Of a DNA stretch of 64,000 nucleotides, positions 19,241 to 28,832 are shown piece by piece. The notes under the pieces are model-generated. The model was not told the origin of the DNA, made no database searches, and worked only from the letters and a program-made list of their open reading frames with translations. How positions within the stretch are numbered: the first letter of the stretch is position 1; every line of letters starts with the position of its first letter. This stretch comes from Limnohabitans sp. MMS-10A-192 (GTDB lineage: Bacteria; Pseudomonadota; Gammaproteobacteria; Burkholderiales; Burkholderiaceae_C). Made by a program: the position numbers and the translations under genes. Location of the stretch: NCBI RefSeq assembly GCF_003063335.1, contig NZ_NERX01000003.1, positions 62,001 to 126,000 of the forward strand, read 5' to 3'.

Positions 19241-20920
19241 ATGAACTGGCTGCAAGCAACTCAGATTTTTCGTCCTCGTTTGCTCGACAGCCTGCACGGC
19301 TACAACCGCCAGAAACTGGGACAAGACATCGGCGCAGGCATCACCGTCGGCATCGTGGCCCTGCCACTGGCCATGGCCTTTGCCATCGCCTCAGGCCTCA
19401 AGCCTGAAGCGGGTCTGTTCACCGCCATCATCGCGGGCTTTTTGATCTCGGCTCTGGGCGGCAGCAAGGTTCAGATTGGCGGACCAGCGGGCGCTTTCAT
19501 CGTCATCGTCTATGGCATTCTGGAACGCTACGGCTTGGCCAACCTGATTTTGGCCACCGCCATGTCGGGTGTGGTCCTTTTCCTCATGGGACTGTTCCGG
19601 CTGGGCAGCCTGATCCGCTTCATCCCGGTGGCGGTGGTCATTGGGTTCACCAACGGCATTGCGGTGCTCATCATGCTTTCACAGGTCAAGGACTTTTTTG
19701 GCCTGAAAGTCACGGCCATGCCTGCGGACTTTTTTGGCATGCTCAATGCACTCGCCAGCAACCTGGGCAGCACCAACTTGGCCGCCTTGCTGGTGGCCTT
19801 GGGCTCCCTGTCCTTGCTGGTGGGCTGGATGCGTTTGGGTCGACGCCTGCTGGAAACGCGCTACCAATGGGTCAGCACCATCCCCGGCTCCATCATCGCC
19901 TTGCTGTTTGCCACCCTCGCCAGCATGGCACTGTCCTTGCCAGTCGAGACCATCGGCAGCAAATTCGGCGGCATACCGGCCACCTTGCCCTCGTTTCACT
20001 GGCCCGCCTTCAGCTGGGACAGCGCCCGCTTTTTGATCATGCCCACGCTCACGCTGGCCTTGCTGGGCGCCATCGAGTCACTGCTGTGCGCCCGCATCGC
20101 CGACAGCATGGTGGACGACCGCCACAACCCCAACCAAGAGTTGATGGCCCAAGGCGTGGCCAACTTCGTGACGCCTTTCTTTGGCGGCATGCCGGCCACC
20201 GGCACCATCGCACGCACCGTCACCAACATCAAAAGCGGTGGCACCAGCCCCATCTCGGGCATGGTGCATGCGTTGACATTGCTGGCTGTGGTGCTGGTCG
20301 CCGCGCCCTTAGCGGGAAACATCCCGCTGGCCGCCTTGGCCGCCATCTTGATGTTCGTCGCTTGGAACATGGGCGAATGGCGCGAATTTTTGCTGCTGCG
20401 CCAGTACCGCACGCCTTACCGCATCACGCTGCTGGCGGTGTTTTTCCTCACGGTGGTGTTTGACCTCACGGTCGCGGTCGAAGTCGGTTTGGTGGCTGCG
20501 TGCATGACCTTCATCTACCGCATCTCCAGCCTGAGCCGCAGCGAGGCAGTCAGCCCTGCCGAACACCCCAATCTGGCAGCGCATGGCGCCAACATCCAAG
20601 CCTGGCGCCTTTATGGGGCGCTGTTTTTCGGGGCCGTCAAATTGATCGAAGAGATCGAAGACCAACTCAACACGCCCTTGCTGGTGGTGGACCTGAAGAA
20701 CGTGATCTATGTGGACTCGTCAGGTGCCGACGCCTTGATGAACCTGATCCACACCTGCCGCAAGAAACAAGTTCAACTGATCGTCTGCGGCTTGCTGCAC
20801 CAGCCACTGGACATTGCCCGCCGCAGTGGCCTGCTCAAGCACCTGGAAGGCCAGCTCGAGTCCGACCTGCCTGCAGGCCTGGCCCGTGCCGTCAGTCAGG
20901 CGAACGCCATGGACCGGTAA
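19241..20920 (+). CDS. SulP-family inorganic anion / dicarboxylate transporter
   Basis: A 559-residue SulP protein: about 12-14 membrane helices with the family stretch GITVGIVALPLAMAFAIASG near the N-terminus, and a cytoplasmic STAS domain at about 440-550 (VDLKNVIYVDSSGADALMNL). Substrate is uncertain; SulP members carry sulfate, bicarbonate or C4-dicarboxylates (DauA). It starts 15 bases after metG and may be read with it. Another, only distantly similar SulP gene lies at 32.2 kb. Confidence 0.9.
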   Translation: MNWLQATQIFRPRLLDSLHGYNRQKLGQDIGAGITVGIVALPLAMAFAIASGLKPEAGLFTAIIAGFLISALGGSKVQIGGPAGAFIVIVYGILERYGLANLILATAMSGVVLFLMGLFRLGSLIRFIPVAVVIGFTNGIAVLIMLSQVKDFFGLKVTAMPADFFGMLNALASNLGSTNLAALLVALGSLSLLVGWMRLGRRLLETRYQWVSTIPGSIIALLFATLASMALSLPVETIGSKFGGIPATLPSFHWPAFSWDSARFLIMPTLTLALLGAIESLLCARIADSMVDDRHNPNQELMAQGVANFVTPFFGGMPATGTIARTVTNIKSGGTSPISGMVHALTLLAVVLVAAPLAGNIPLAALAAILMFVAWNMGEWREFLLLRQYRTPYRITLLAVFFLTVVFDLTVAVEVGLVAACMTFIYRISSLSRSEAVSPAEHPNLAAHGANIQAWRLYGALFFGAVKLIEEIEDQLNTPLLVVDLKNVIYVDSSGADALMNLIHTCRKKQVQLIVCGLLHQPLDIARRSGLLKHLEGQLESDLPAGLARAVSQANAMDR

Positions 20921-20989
20921 AATGCCCTGTGATACGGATTGGCAGACTCCAGGCCTGCCCGAACCCTTTGCTTTTTGAGTGAAAACACC

Positions 20990-21193
20990 ATGTCCATATT
21001 CCGCCGCCCCGACTACCAGTCCGACACCACCCAGTTCATCAACCAGCTCAAGACCCAGCGCCCTGAACTGAATGCCCAGCAACAAGAAGGCCGCGCCCTG
21101 TTGTGGGACAAACAGCTGAGCCGCGACGAGCAGCAAGCCTTCAAGGCGGGCCGCGTGGCCCAAAAACCCTACGTCTACCAGACCCAGGCCTGA
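20990..21193 (+). CDS. DUF3460 family protein
   Basis: Small 67-residue soluble protein of the DUF3460 type, typical of Burkholderiales and often encoded next to scpA as here. Charged and Gln-rich (QFINQLKTQRPELNAQQQEG) with no catalytic motif. ATG 20990 chosen over an upstream start at 20939, which lacks family similarity. Function unknown. Confidence 0.8.
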   Translation: MSIFRRPDYQSDTTQFINQLKTQRPELNAQQQEGRALLWDKQLSRDEQQAFKAGRVAQKPYVYQTQA

Positions 21194-21226
21194 TCTGAGG
21201 CCTTGCGCCTTGGCATCGCGACACCC

Positions 21227-22078
21227 ATGAGCACCCAAGCCACCGAGCTGCCCCAGCCACTGGACAGCACGCCTGCGCCCATGCCGCAGGTGGTGGACCA
21301 AGTCGCCTTGGCCCGCCTTTACGGCGAGCCCCTGTTTTCGATGCCCACCGACCTGTACATCCCCCCGGATGCGCTGGAGGTGTTTCTGGAGGCCTTCGAA
21401 GGGCCGCTGGACTTGCTGCTGTACCTGATCCGCAAGCAAAACTTCAACATTCTCGACATCCCCATGGCCGGCGTGACGCGCCAGTACCTGAGCTATGTCG
21501 ATGAAATCCGCCAGCACAACCTGGAGCTGGCCGCCGAATACCTGCTCATGGCCGCCATGCTGATCGAGATCAAATCGCGCATGCTGCTGCCGCCCAAGAA
21601 AGTGGCCGAAGGCGAAGAAGCCGAAGACCCTCGAGCCGAGCTGGTGCGCCGCCTGCTCGAATACGAGCAGATGAAGCTCGCCTCGATGCAGCTCAACCAG
21701 ATCCCGCATTACGGCCGGGACTTCATCAAGGCCGAGGTTTACATCGAACAAAGCCTGCAGCCGCGCTTTCCGGATGTGAACCTGGACGAGCTGCAGTCGG
21801 CCTGGCGCGACATCATCAAACGCGCCAAACTGGTCCAGCACCACAAGATCAGCCGCGAAGAACTCAGCGTGCGCGAACACATGAGCATCGTGCTCAAGCA
21901 CCTGCAAGGCCGAAAATTTGTGGAGTTCGAAAACCTGTTCGACCCCACCCTGGGCGTGCCGGTGTTGGTGGTGACTTTCATCGCCTTGCTGGAATTGGCC
22001 AAGGAAACCCTGATCGAGATCACCCAGGCCGAGGCCTTCGCACCGATTTACGTGCGGCTGGCTTACACGCCCAACTGA
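21227..22078 (+). CDS. scpA: Segregation and condensation protein A
   Basis: Kleisin subunit of the bacterial condensin SMC-ScpAB. The 283-residue protein has the N-terminal kleisin signature FEGPLDLLLYLIRKQNFNI (about 49-67), which binds the SMC neck, and a C-terminal winged-helix end. The first 40 residues are a variable Pro-rich extension. ATG 21227; smc and scpB are not adjacent here. Confidence 0.93.
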   Translation: MSTQATELPQPLDSTPAPMPQVVDQVALARLYGEPLFSMPTDLYIPPDALEVFLEAFEGPLDLLLYLIRKQNFNILDIPMAGVTRQYLSYVDEIRQHNLELAAEYLLMAAMLIEIKSRMLLPPKKVAEGEEAEDPRAELVRRLLEYEQMKLASMQLNQIPHYGRDFIKAEVYIEQSLQPRFPDVNLDELQSAWRDIIKRAKLVQHHKISREELSVREHMSIVLKHLQGRKFVEFENLFDPTLGVPVLVVTFIALLELAKETLIEITQAEAFAPIYVRLAYTPN

Positions 22079-22085
22079 GGCGGGA

Positions 22086-23084
22086 TCAAACCGATTCGCC
22101 GCGTGGGCCACGGCCCATCAAGACCTGCACCGCTTCGCGCGCCTGCAGTCGACCATCCAGCAGGGCCACCACCGCTTCGGTGATCGGCATGTCGACCGAC
22201 AGACTTTGCGCCCGCTGCCAGACGGTGCGGGCGCTGTACACGCCTTCGGCGACATGGCCCAGCGAGTCCACGGCCTGCGCCAGCGTCAGGCCCTGGGCCA
22301 ACAATAAACCCACTTTGCGGTTGCGGCTCAAATCGCCGGTGGCTGTCAGCACCAGGTCGCCCAAGCCCGACAAACCCATGAAAGTTTCGGCCTTGGCCCC
22401 CAGGGCCAGGCCCAGGCGGGTCATTTCGGCCAAGCCGCGGGTGATGAGCGCGGCGCGGGCATTGAGCCCCAGGTCCAGGCCATCGCACAAGCCTGTGGCA
22501 ATGGCGAGCACGTTTTTCACGGCACCGCCCACTTCCACGCCCACGATGTCGTCGTTGGCGTAAACGCGCAGGGCTGAGCCATGAAAGGCTTGCACCAAGG
22601 CATCGCGCACCGACGCATGTGGGCTGGCCGCCACCAAAGCGGTGGGTTGGCCTCGGGCCACTTCGAGCGCAAAGCTGGGGCCACTCAAGGCACCGGCTTG
22701 TAAATCGGGGGCTACTTGGGCTTGCACTTCGTGCGGCATGAGGCCGCTGCCGGATTCAAAACCCTTGCACAGCCAGGCCACAGGGCCAGGCACGTTTTGC
22801 AAAGCCTGCAAAGTGCCGCGCAGGCCCGACATGGGCGTGGCGACGATGAAAAGGTCTTGTGCCTGGGCTTGCGCCACCAGCGGCGCCAATGGGCCGCTGA
22901 GGATGCTCAGGCTGGGAGGCAAATCCACGCCCGGCAGGTACCGGGCGTTTTGGCCCTGATCCCGCAGGGCTGCGGCTTGCGCCTCATCGCGGGCATGCAG
23001 ACGCACATCGTGACCACGGATGCGGCAAGCAGCCATCGCAATGGCTGTGCCCCAGGCGCCTGCGCCAATGACCGTGATGCGCAT
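22086..23084 (-). CDS. gpsA: NAD(P)-dependent glycerol-3-phosphate dehydrogenase
   Basis: Makes sn-glycerol-3-phosphate from dihydroxyacetone phosphate for phospholipid synthesis. At 332 residues it is full length: N-terminal Rossmann motif [10 protein letters not shown] (about 5-14), the catalytic lysine in [14 protein letters not shown] (about 193) and the C-terminal substrate domain with LGLSGLGD-type loop. Last gene of the minus-strand rhodanese-grxC-secB-gpsA run, 18 bases after secB. This gene order is common in Burkholderiales. Confidence 0.96.
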   Translation of the reverse strand: MRITVIGAGAWGTAIAMAACRIRGHDVRLHARDEAQAAALRDQGQNARYLPGVDLPPSLSILSGPLAPLVAQAQAQDLFIVATPMSGLRGTLQALQNVPGPVAWLCKGFESGSGLMPHEVQAQVAPDLQAGALSGPSFALEVARGQPTALVAASPHASVRDALVQAFHGSALRVYANDDIVGVEVGGAVKNVLAIATGLCDGLDLGLNARAALITRGLAEMTRLGLALGAKAETFMGLSGLGDLVLTATGDLSRNRKVGLLLAQGLTLAQAVDSLGHVAEGVYSARTVWQRAQSLSVDMPITEAVVALLDGRLQAREAVQVLMGRGPRGESV

Positions 23085-23102
23085 CCGCCAATGCCCTGTC
23101 GA

Positions 23103-23564
23103 TTACTGCTGGGTCGCAGCGGCTTGCGCTTGTTGCTGCTCGTACATGGCCTGGAAGTTGATCTCGGCCAAATGCACGGGTGGAAAACCAGCGCGGGTGA
23201 TCAGATCGGCCACGTTGCCACGCAGGTAGGGGTACACGATTTGCGGGCAGGCGATGCCCATGATGGCGCCCATCTGGTCTTCGGGCACATTGCGGATTTC
23301 AAAAATGCCGCCTTGTTTGCACTCGGCCAGGAACACGGTCTTGTCACCGATTTTGGTGTGGACCGTGGCGCTCACGCAAACTTCAAACACGCCATCGGCC
23401 ACAGGCGTGGCTTCCACGCCCAACTGAATGTCCACACTGGGTTGCTGCTGCTCGATCAGAATGGCAGGCGAGTTGGGCTGCTCCAGCGAAGCTTCCTTCA
23501 GATACACACGTTGGATCTGAAAAACAGGATCTTGGGCTTCGGCGGTGTTGGTGATGTCGGACAT
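23103..23564 (-). CDS. secB: Protein-export chaperone SecB
   Basis: A 153-residue homotetrameric export chaperone that keeps precursors unfolded and delivers them to SecA. The family signatures [14 protein letters not shown] at the N-terminus and [16 protein letters not shown] near the C-terminus are clear. It sits 124 bases after grxC and 18 before gpsA. Tail rich in Gln/Ala. Confidence 0.96.
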   Translation of the reverse strand: MSDITNTAEAQDPVFQIQRVYLKEASLEQPNSPAILIEQQQPSVDIQLGVEATPVADGVFEVCVSATVHTKIGDKTVFLAECKQGGIFEIRNVPEDQMGAIMGIACPQIVYPYLRGNVADLITRAGFPPVHLAEINFQAMYEQQQAQAAATQQ

Positions 23565-23688
23565 GGTGGCTCACTTGAGAAAAAATTGGGCAGTCCAAAA
23601 GGGACCGCCCTGAATGAAACAGCAGAATTATCCGCGATCAGACCCCCCCTGTTTTTAACGAAAACGGGCGGGTGAAAAAATCAACGCA

Positions 23689-23949
23689 TCAAGCGCCTTG
23701 AAGCAGGGGCACCAAGCCGCCCTTGGCGTCCAGCGCCATCAGGTCGTCGCAGCCGCCCACATGGGTGTCGCCCACATAAATTTGAGGCACAGTGCGGCGG
23801 CCGGTGATTTGCATCATGTGGTCACGCTGGGCGGGGTCCAGGTCGATGCGGATCTCTTCGATCTGCTCCACACCCTTGGCCTTGAGCACCTGCTTGGCGC
23901 GGATGCAATAAGGGCAAACGGCGGTGGTGTACATCTTGACGGCTTGCAT
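23689..23949 (-). CDS. grxC: Glutaredoxin 3
   Basis: Dithiol glutaredoxin of 86 residues with active site CPYC (about 13-16), the cis-proline motif TVPQIYV and the GG motif GGCDD. Reduces disulfides with glutathione. It lies 11 bases after the rhodanese gene and upstream of secB. Confidence 0.95.
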   Translation of the reverse strand: MQAVKMYTTAVCPYCIRAKQVLKAKGVEQIEEIRIDLDPAQRDHMMQITGRRTVPQIYVGDTHVGGCDDLMALDAKGGLVPLLQGA

Positions 23950-23960
23950 CCCATTTCCTT

Positions 23961-24362
23961 TCAGACTTTTTCAACCGGCATGCTGGCCGCTTGCCAGGCT
24001 TTGAGGCCACCGGCGAGCGATTGCACGTTCTCGTAACCGAGCTTTTGGGCGGCTGCGGCAGCGCGGGCCGAACGGGCCCCCACCTGGCACACCATCACCA
24101 CCGGGGTGGCTTTGTTCTTGACCACTTGGGCCAATTTGGCCTCCAGCTCGCCCAATGGCAGGTTTTTGGCGCCGATCACATGGCCTTGGGCAAACTCGCC
24201 AGGCTCGCACACGTCGATGACCACGGCTTTTTCACGGTTCATCAGCTGCACCATGTCTTGCGGGCTCAGGCCACTGCCTTTGCCCAGCACGGGCACGATC
24301 AAGGCCACACCAGAGGCCAGGGCCACGGCGATCAACATCCAGTTGTCGAGGAAAAATTTCAC
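23961..24362 (-). CDS. Membrane-anchored rhodanese-like protein
   Basis: A 133-residue YibN-type protein: one N-terminal membrane helix (about 8-27) and a single rhodanese domain with active-site Cys in VMVCQVGARSARA (about 94). Probably handles sulfane sulfur at the inner membrane; substrate unknown. First gene of the rhodanese-grxC-secB-gpsA run, diverging from gpmA. Confidence 0.9.
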   Translation of the reverse strand: MKFFLDNWMLIAVALASGVALIVPVLGKGSGLSPQDMVQLMNREKAVVIDVCEPGEFAQGHVIGAKNLPLGELEAKLAQVVKNKATPVVMVCQVGARSARAAAAAQKLGYENVQSLAGGLKAWQAASMPVEKV

Positions 24363-24475
24363 GAAATAAACCTTTGTAAGGCATCAAAACACCGGCCCGT
24401 CAGCGGGCCGCCAAGTCAAGATTCTAAAATGGCGGGCTTGTCCCTTGTTTTTCACAGCTTCTGCTGCCACTCACC

Positions 24476-25213
24476 ATGTACAAACTTGTCCTGATCCGCC
24501 ACGGCGAATCCACCTGGAACCTTGAAAACCGCTTCACCGGCTGGACCGATGTGGACCTGACCCCCACCGGCGTCTCACAAGCCATGTCGGCCGGCAAACT
24601 GCTCAAAGCCGAAGGCTGGGATTTCGACCTGTGCTACACCTCGGTCTTGAAGCGCGCCATCCGCACCCTGTGGCTGACGCTGGACGAGATGGACCGCACG
24701 TGGTTGCCCGTGGTCAAGGACTACCGCCTGAACGAGCGCCACTACGGCGGTCTGCAAGGCCTGAACAAGGCCGACATGGCCAAGCAGTACGGCGACGAGC
24801 AGGTCTTGGTCTGGCGCCGCAGCTACGACACGCCGCCACCGGCCCTGGAAGCGACCGACCCCCGCAGCGAAAAGAGCGACCGCCGCTACCCCAATGCCGA
24901 CGCCGTGCCCTTGACCGAATGCCTCAAAGACACCGTGGCCCGCGTGCTGCCCGCCTGGAACGACAGCATCGCCCCCAGCATCAAAGCAGGCAAGCGTGTG
25001 CTGATCGCGGCCCACGGCAACTCGATCCGGGCCCTGATCAAGTACCTGGACGGCATCTCCGACAGCGACATCGTGGGCCTGAACATCCCCAACGGCATCC
25101 CGCTGGTGTACGAGCTGGACGAAAACCTCAAGCCGATCCGCCACTACTACCTGGGCGATGCCGCCGCAGCCGCTGCAGCAGCAGCCGCCGTGGGCAACCA
25201 AGGCAAGGCCTGA
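24476..25213 (+). CDS. gpmA: 2,3-bisphosphoglycerate-dependent phosphoglycerate mutase
   Basis: Glycolytic enzyme interconverting 3- and 2-phosphoglycerate. Phospho-histidine motif [10 protein letters not shown] (His9 region), [12 protein letters not shown] loop and second histidine in [14 protein letters not shown]. 245 residues. The C-terminus carries a run of ten alanines encoded by mixed GCN codons before VGNQGKA, so it is not a slippage-prone simple repeat. Confidence 0.96.
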   Translation: MYKLVLIRHGESTWNLENRFTGWTDVDLTPTGVSQAMSAGKLLKAEGWDFDLCYTSVLKRAIRTLWLTLDEMDRTWLPVVKDYRLNERHYGGLQGLNKADMAKQYGDEQVLVWRRSYDTPPPALEATDPRSEKSDRRYPNADAVPLTECLKDTVARVLPAWNDSIAPSIKAGKRVLIAAHGNSIRALIKYLDGISDSDIVGLNIPNGIPLVYELDENLKPIRHYYLGDAAAAAAAAAAVGNQGKA

Positions 25214-25336
25214 TCCACCTGGGACGGCGCTTTGCCGTCGCCCTGGGTCTTTACCTGAAATTACAGGCCCACCCCAGCAGGGGCTGGGCCTGCGGTGTAT
25301 ATTGAACCGTATCTCCTACAGGGAACAGACAGCAAT

Positions 25337-26791
25337 ATGGGACAGAAACTCAAGATCGTCGGTTGGCTCAGCGTGGGCGCCTTGGCGGGCGCACTCACCA
25401 CCGTGTCACTGCAAACCGTGGCGCGCGGCAACATGGCGCCTTTGCCCCTCGAAGAATTGCAGCAATTGGCGGCCGTGTTTGGCATGGTCAAAAGCGACTA
25501 CGTCGAGCCTGTGGACGAAAAAAAGCTCATCACCGAAGCCATCTCCGGCATGGTCGCAAGTCTGGACCCGCATTCCCAATACTTTGACAAAAAGAGCTTC
25601 AAGGAATTTTCCGAAGGCACCTCCGGCAAGTTCGTCGGCGTGGGCATCGAGATCAGCCAGGAAGACGGCCTGATCAAGATTGTCTCGCCCATCGAAGGCT
25701 CGCCTGCGGACCGCGCAGGCCTCAAAACCAATGACCTGATCACCAAGATCGACAGCACCGCCGTCAAAGGCCTGTCGCTCAATGAAGCCGTCAAGCGCAT
25801 GCGTGGCGAGCCCAACACCAAAGTGGTGTTGACCATCTTCCGCAAGGACGACAGCCGCACCTTCCCGGTGACCATCATCCGTGAGGAAATCAAGACCCAA
25901 TCGGTCAAGGTCAAACTCATCGAGCCGGGCTATGGCTGGGTGCGCGTGTCGCAATTCCAGGAACGCACCGTGGAAGACTTTGCACGCAAGGTCGAAGACA
26001 TGGTCAAGCAGTCGCCCCAGCTCAAAGGCCTGGTGCTCGACCTGCGCAACGATCCGGGCGGCCTGCTCGACGCCGCCGTGGCCTTGTCTGCCGCTTTCCT
26101 GCCCGAGAACGTCACTGTGGTCTCCACCAACGGCCAGCTCGAAGAAAGCAAATTCACCTACAAGGCCTCGCCCAAGTTCTGGCGTCGCAACGAAAGCAAC
26201 GACCCGATCCAGCGCCTGACGCAAGCCACCGGTGGCATGCTCAAGAAAGTGCCCTTGGTCGTACTGGTCAACGAAGGTTCGGCCTCGGCCAGCGAGATCG
26301 TGGCCGGTGCCCTGCAAGACTACAAACGCGGCACCTTGATGGGCAGCCAGACCTTTGGCAAAGGCTCGGTGCAGACGGTGCGCCAGCTGGGCCCGGACAC
26401 CGCGCTCAAGATCACCACCGCCCGCTACTACACGCCCAATGGCCGCGCCATCCAGGCTAAGGGCATCGTGCCCGATGTGATGCTCGACGAGACCGAGAAC
26501 GGCAACCTGTTTGCCGCCTTGCGCACCCGCGAAGCCGATCTGCAAAAACACCTGTCCAACGGCAAAGGCAAGGAAGACGAGAAGCTGGACCCCGAGCGTG
26601 AAAAAGCACGCGAAGAGGCCATGAAGAAACTCGAAGAAGATGCCAAGAAACCCTTGGCAGAGCGCCGCCTGCCCGAATTCGGTTCTGACAAGGACTTCCA
26701 GCTGCAGCAAGCCCTGAACCAGCTCAAGGGACTGCCCGTCAAAGCCAGCACCACACTGGCAGAACGCAAGGCCGAGAAAAAAGACGAGTGA
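25337..26791 (+). CDS. ctpA: S41-family C-terminal processing peptidase
   Basis: Periplasmic tail-specific protease, about 484 residues. N-terminal signal/anchor (residues 7-27), PDZ domain (about 75-165), then the S41 fold with catalytic Ser in NEGSASASEIVAGAL and Lys in GSQTFGKGSVQT (about 315-345). The last 90 residues are highly charged (Glu/Lys) and probably extended. ATG 25337; upstream sequence to 25295 contains a large hairpin region. Followed directly by a ThiF/MoeB gene. Confidence 0.94.
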   Translation: MGQKLKIVGWLSVGALAGALTTVSLQTVARGNMAPLPLEELQQLAAVFGMVKSDYVEPVDEKKLITEAISGMVASLDPHSQYFDKKSFKEFSEGTSGKFVGVGIEISQEDGLIKIVSPIEGSPADRAGLKTNDLITKIDSTAVKGLSLNEAVKRMRGEPNTKVVLTIFRKDDSRTFPVTIIREEIKTQSVKVKLIEPGYGWVRVSQFQERTVEDFARKVEDMVKQSPQLKGLVLDLRNDPGGLLDAAVALSAAFLPENVTVVSTNGQLEESKFTYKASPKFWRRNESNDPIQRLTQATGGMLKKVPLVVLVNEGSASASEIVAGALQDYKRGTLMGSQTFGKGSVQTVRQLGPDTALKITTARYYTPNGRAIQAKGIVPDVMLDETENGNLFAALRTREADLQKHLSNGKGKEDEKLDPEREKAREEAMKKLEEDAKKPLAERRLPEFGSDKDFQLQQALNQLKGLPVKASTTLAERKAEKKDE

Positions 26792-26796
26792 GCGCC

Positions 26797-27552
26797 ATGG
26801 ATGACGCCCAGCTGCTGCGTTATTCGCGGCACATCCTGCTCAATGAACTGGGCATCGACGGCCAGGAAAAACTGCTGGCCTCGCATGCCCTGATCATTGG
26901 CGCAGGCGGCTTGGGCTCTCCGGTCAGCCTGTACCTGGGCAGTGCAGGCGTGGGCCACATCACCGTGGTCGACCATGACCAGGTGGACGCCACCAACTTG
27001 CAGCGCCAGATCGCCCACACCCTCGACCGCGTGGGCCAATACAAGGCCGACTCGGTGCGCACCGCGATTGCCCAGATCAACCCCGATGTGCGCGTCACGC
27101 CCATCACGCAGCGGGCCGATGCCGCCTTGCTGGACACGCTGGTGGCACAAGCCGATGTGGTGATCGACTGCTGCGACAACTTTGAAACCCGCCACGCCGT
27201 CAACCACGCCTGCGTGCTGCACGGCAAACCGCTGGTGTCGGGCGCAGCCATCCGCATGGACGGTCAGGTCTCGGTCTTTGACAGCACCCAGGCCGATGCC
27301 CCTTGCTACGCCTGCATCTTTCCGCCCGACCAAGCGCCCGAAGAAACCCGCTGCGCCACGATGGGCGTGTTCGCGCCGCTGGTGGGCATCATCGGCAGTG
27401 TGCAAGCGGCCGAGGCCCTCAAGATTTTGAGCAGCATGGGCAGCCACATGGCCGGACGCCTCTTGATGCTGGAGGGGCGCGACCTGTCCTGGACCGACAT
27501 CCGCATGGGGCGCAACGCCCAATGCCCTGTTTGCGCAGCACACCGGAGCTGA
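26797..27552 (+). CDS. moeB: ThiF/MoeB-family sulfur-carrier adenylyltransferase
   Basis: E1-like enzyme of about 251 residues that adenylates the C-terminal Gly-Gly of MoaD or ThiS. Nucleotide loop IIGAGGLGSPVSLYLG (about 32-47), catalytic region TLDRVGQYKADSVRTAI, CCDNFETR and two CxxC zinc pairs (CYAC and CPVC). MoeB and ThiF cannot be separated from the sequence alone; a molybdopterin role would fit the formate dehydrogenase, but that is inference. A GTG at 26788 overlapping the ctpA stop is the alternative start. Confidence 0.88.
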   Translation: MDDAQLLRYSRHILLNELGIDGQEKLLASHALIIGAGGLGSPVSLYLGSAGVGHITVVDHDQVDATNLQRQIAHTLDRVGQYKADSVRTAIAQINPDVRVTPITQRADAALLDTLVAQADVVIDCCDNFETRHAVNHACVLHGKPLVSGAAIRMDGQVSVFDSTQADAPCYACIFPPDQAPEETRCATMGVFAPLVGIIGSVQAAEALKILSSMGSHMAGRLLMLEGRDLSWTDIRMGRNAQCPVCAAHRS

Positions 27553-27617
27553 TCCGCTGCTTGAACCTTACGTCGGAGCTGAAGCGCCGACCTGCAACGA
27601 GCCGGCCCGTCCAATCC

Positions 27618-28148
27618 TCAATTCAAGGGAGCATGGCAAGTGCCATGAAACTTTCTGAATACCGGCGGAGCCATCGCAGCGTCGGATGCTGCAAACAAGC
27701 CACGTTTGTCTTTTTGAGCCCGCTTTTGCAGCTTCGCATAAGGCCCAGCCCCCACCCGGTAGCGGTAAGCCCAAGCCATGCCGCTGCGGACCATCTCCGC
27801 CCCCAAATCCACGCCATCGATGCGCACTTGTGCGACTTGTCGGCCGTAATGGTCTTGACCGAATGCTTGCACCTGCACGGTTTTGCGCAAGGCCAAGCGG
27901 ATCATGGCGTCGCGTGAAGCTTCGCCACCGGGCTGACAAGTCTCTGGCGCGTCTATGCCATCGATGCGCACGGTGAAGGGCTCCTTGTGGCCTTGCGGCA
28001 CCAGGAGCAAGGTGTCGCCATCCATGACCCAACTCACCCAGGCGGTCGTCGCCACGGCCTCATCCGCCCAAGCCACAGGACAAGCCAGCAAACTGCAAAG
28101 CAAGCCCAGCGCCATGCGGGAAAAGTTGGATGCGCTCACAGGCTTCAC
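27618..28148 (-). CDS. Secreted thermonuclease (SNase-like)
   Basis: A 176-residue staphylococcal-nuclease-like protein with an N-terminal signal peptide (hydrophobic about 12-26, cleavage near AWA-DE). Core motifs: VMDGDTLLL, RIDGIDAPE, HYGRQVAQV and AYRYR, covering the Arg and Asp/Glu active-site positions. Likely periplasmic or extracellular phosphodiesterase. GTG start at 28148 overlaps the MarR stop (GTGA); an internal ATG at 28115 would shorten the signal peptide and is possible. Confidence 0.85.
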   Translation of the reverse strand: MKPVSASNFSRMALGLLCSLLACPVAWADEAVATTAWVSWVMDGDTLLLVPQGHKEPFTVRIDGIDAPETCQPGGEASRDAMIRLALRKTVQVQAFGQDHYGRQVAQVRIDGVDLGAEMVRSGMAWAYRYRVGAGPYAKLQKRAQKDKRGLFAASDAAMAPPVFRKFHGTCHAPLN

Positions 28149-28708
28149 GTGGTGCTGCCTTGCACCGGGGCCCGCGCAGATGCAGACGCAGAGCGCCCTC
28201 TGCGGCGGTCCGCCTTGGGCAAATCCGGGCCCAGCGTTTCTTGCAATGCCAACGCCTGCTGGCGCAAGCGCTCCAGCGCGTCATCCAGCGCTGCGGCCTC
28301 AGCGGACGACAGCACCGACAGGATGCGGCTGTTGATGTCCTGGATTTGCGGCATCAATTGCGCATACAGCGCCTGCCCGGCCGGCGACACACTGACGCGC
28401 GCACTGCGCCGGTCGTGCGGCAAAGTCGTGCGCACGATCAATTTTTTCCGCAACAAGGCCGTGATGGCGCGCGACGTACGCGCCCGATCGCGGTGCATGC
28501 GCTCTGCCAGCGCCGAGGACAGCAGGCCTTCGGGATGCGCATGCAACTGGGCCAGCATGCCCCACTCACGGCGCGTGATGCTATAGCCGCCTTCGCACAG
28601 GCGCACCACCATCGCGCCAGCGGCGGCCGACAGTTGGCCGATGCGGTAGAGCAACAGGTCATCGACCGAAGCCAAGCGTTGGGATGGAGACAGTGTCATC
28701 GGTGGCAT
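28145..28708 (-). CDS. MarR-family transcriptional regulator
   Basis: A 187-residue winged-helix regulator: ITRREWGMLAQLHAHPEGLL (helix 2-3 region), recognition helix in RDRARTSRAITALLRKKLI and wing TTLPHDRRSARVSVS. The C-terminal tail (about 165-187) is basic and unusual. It diverges from the Bug-sulfatase-SulP run and is translationally coupled to the nuclease. A near-perfect palindrome in the divergent gap is a plausible operator. Effector unknown. Confidence 0.88.
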   Translation of the reverse strand: MPPMTLSPSQRLASVDDLLLYRIGQLSAAAGAMVVRLCEGGYSITRREWGMLAQLHAHPEGLLSSALAERMHRDRARTSRAITALLRKKLIVRTTLPHDRRSARVSVSPAGQALYAQLMPQIQDINSRILSVLSSAEAAALDDALERLRQQALALQETLGPDLPKADRRRGRSASASARAPVQGSTT

Positions 28709-28729
28709 CAGGGTTTTCAGGGGGGATGG

Positions 28730-28745
28730 TTGATTAGATCAATCA
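28730..28745. promoter_or_regulatory. Candidate MarR operator palindrome
   Basis: TTGATTAGATCAATCA contains overlapping inverted repeats, TTGAT-N3-ATCAA and TGATT-N5-AATCA, centred in the divergent gap between the MarR gene and the first Bug gene. Assignment is by position and symmetry only. Confidence 0.5.
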
Positions 28746-28832
28746 CCTCAAAAAGCCTACATTGTGGAGCAGACGCTTGCGCGGCTTGGGTCATCGCAAG
28801 TCCTCATCGATCCACCCTGAAAAATCGCTTTC

